IMG/VR virus record: IMGVR_UViG_3300025695_000074
Location: 1-28,749 of that record
Length of the DNA stretch: 28,749 nt
Origin: a virus
Strand: one strand, 5' to 3'
Part shown: positions 28,353 to 28,749 of the stretch, one piece after another
Layout of the letters: each line of letters starts with the position of its first letter
Position numbering within the stretch: position 1 is the stretch's first letter
Translations under genes and position numbers: made by a program
Notes under the pieces: generated by a model
Seen by the model: only the letters and a program-made list of their open reading frames with translations
What the model was told of the DNA's origin: nothing
The model's database searches: none

Positions 28353-28749
28353 ATGGCAATAGGAATTAAGATTGAGAGTGTAAATTTGGATGGGGAAACC
28401 GTTATTGTAACACTAAATAAAGTTAATGGGGAAACCGTAGATATCGGAGAAAAAGTAATACCTTTTAGTTATTCACCAATAGATGGGGAATTTTATGGTA
28501 CATATAAGTTATATTCTGATAAATATCTACATGAATATGAGTTGGTAGTTATTGAACCTACCCCAACACCTACACAAACGGTGACCGTTACTCCGACTAA
28601 CACCCCCACAAATACACCGACAGGTACTCCTAGTGTAACGCCAACTAACACGGTTACACCTACAATTACAGTATCTGTAACACCGACAGGTACACCTAGT
28701 GTAACTACTAGTGTTACTCCCACACAAACAGTATCAGTAACACCTACAA
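28353..28749 (+). CDS. Pro/Thr-rich fibre-like protein, 3' truncated by window edge
   Basis: An open frame from ATG 28353 runs to the window end without a stop (132 codons). It starts MAIGIKIESVNLDGETVIVT, with a small beta domain (1-65), then changes at 28557 to a low-complexity Pro/Thr/Val region of PTxT and VTPT units (PTPTPTQTVTVTPTNTPTNT). Such linkers are common in large tail fibre or adhesin-like proteins of aquatic phages, where they form extended, possibly glycosylated spacers to a distal receptor-binding part outside the window. It follows the 185-residue gene by 12 nt. The function beyond the linker cannot be seen. Confidence 0.78.
   Translation, partial: MAIGIKIESVNLDGETVIVTLNKVNGETVDIGEKVIPFSYSPIDGEFYGTYKLYSDKYLHEYELVVIEPTPTPTQTVTVTPTNTPTNTPTGTPSVTPTNTVTPTITVSVTPTGTPSVTTSVTPTQTVSVTPT
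28557..28749 (+). repeat. Degenerate Pro/Thr-coding repeat tract
   Basis: Short, imperfect units such as ACACCGACAGGTACACCTAG (one copy near 28680) and similar ACxCCxACx triplet runs encode PTxT and VTPT motifs; the tract continues beyond the window. Confidence 0.8.

Noticed and set aside
28493-28727. Antisense frames of Gly/Val and Cys/Arg repeats at the window end.
   Set aside because: They are the complement of the Pro/Thr-coding tract, whose + frame is open from a good ATG and continues through the window end.
1-28749. tRNA genes, CRISPR arrays, integrase or attachment sites.
   Set aside because: No cloverleaf, spaced direct repeats or recombinase motifs were seen; the repeats present are coding tandem repeats.

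Overview
The window looks like part of the genome of a tailed phage (myovirus) with a T4-type capsid module that infects a member of the Bacteroidota, probably an uncultured environmental phage. The T4 signature is the series large terminase, portal, prohead protease, acidic core/scaffold and gp23-type major capsid protein on the + strand, together with a gp55-like late sigma factor. The Bacteroidota signature is a bS21 ribosomal protein of the short Bacteroidota type, a DUF4494-like protein, A-rich leaders without Shine-Dalgarno sequences, and promoters of the TAnnTTTG class. The DNA is strongly A+T rich, gene-dense, and has no tRNA, CRISPR array or insertion sequence that I can see.

Layout. 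(1) 1-8408, + strand: capsid assembly module, interrupted by an antisense rpsU (3929-4120). It closes with a strong hairpin terminator after the capsid gene. (2) 8547-9162, + strand: a 57-residue protein and a dCMP deaminase-like enzyme behind a host-type promoter. (3) 9128-17321, - strand, read right to left: a 127-residue protein, a large baseplate/tail-like protein, a small coiled-coil protein, a gp5-type OB-fold baseplate protein, a beta-rich virion protein, small head-type modules, an HNH endonuclease and hypothetical proteins. (4) 17341-24178, - strand: an apparently single transcription unit with three glycosyltransferases, a DUF4494-like protein, a degenerate HD protein, dUTPase, PhoH, a HAD protein lacking its nucleophile, and finally the gp55-like sigma factor. 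(5) 24230-27729, - strand: five probable virion genes, including a protein of six 47-residue repeats and a WYL-like protein. (6) 27783-28749, + strand: a protein ending in 10-residue repeats, and the start of a Pro/Thr-rich fibre-like protein that runs off the window.

How it fits together. Ten gene starts on both strands are preceded at 3 to 20 nt by TATTTATA or TATTTATT, nearly all before virion-type genes and before rpsU. This is a candidate late promoter read by the gp55-like factor. A different 16-bp motif containing TATATTTG precedes the metabolic unit at 24178 and the deaminase pair at 8547. The sigma gene is the last gene of the metabolic unit and is followed at once by a late motif (17325-17332). 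This suggests a simple cascade: a host-type promoter makes sigma, and sigma switches on the virion genes and the phage bS21. Because bS21 in Bacteroidota helps hide the anti-Shine-Dalgarno sequence, a late phage bS21 without its own Shine-Dalgarno sequence is the most interesting regulatory feature of the window. These links are inferences from motif position.
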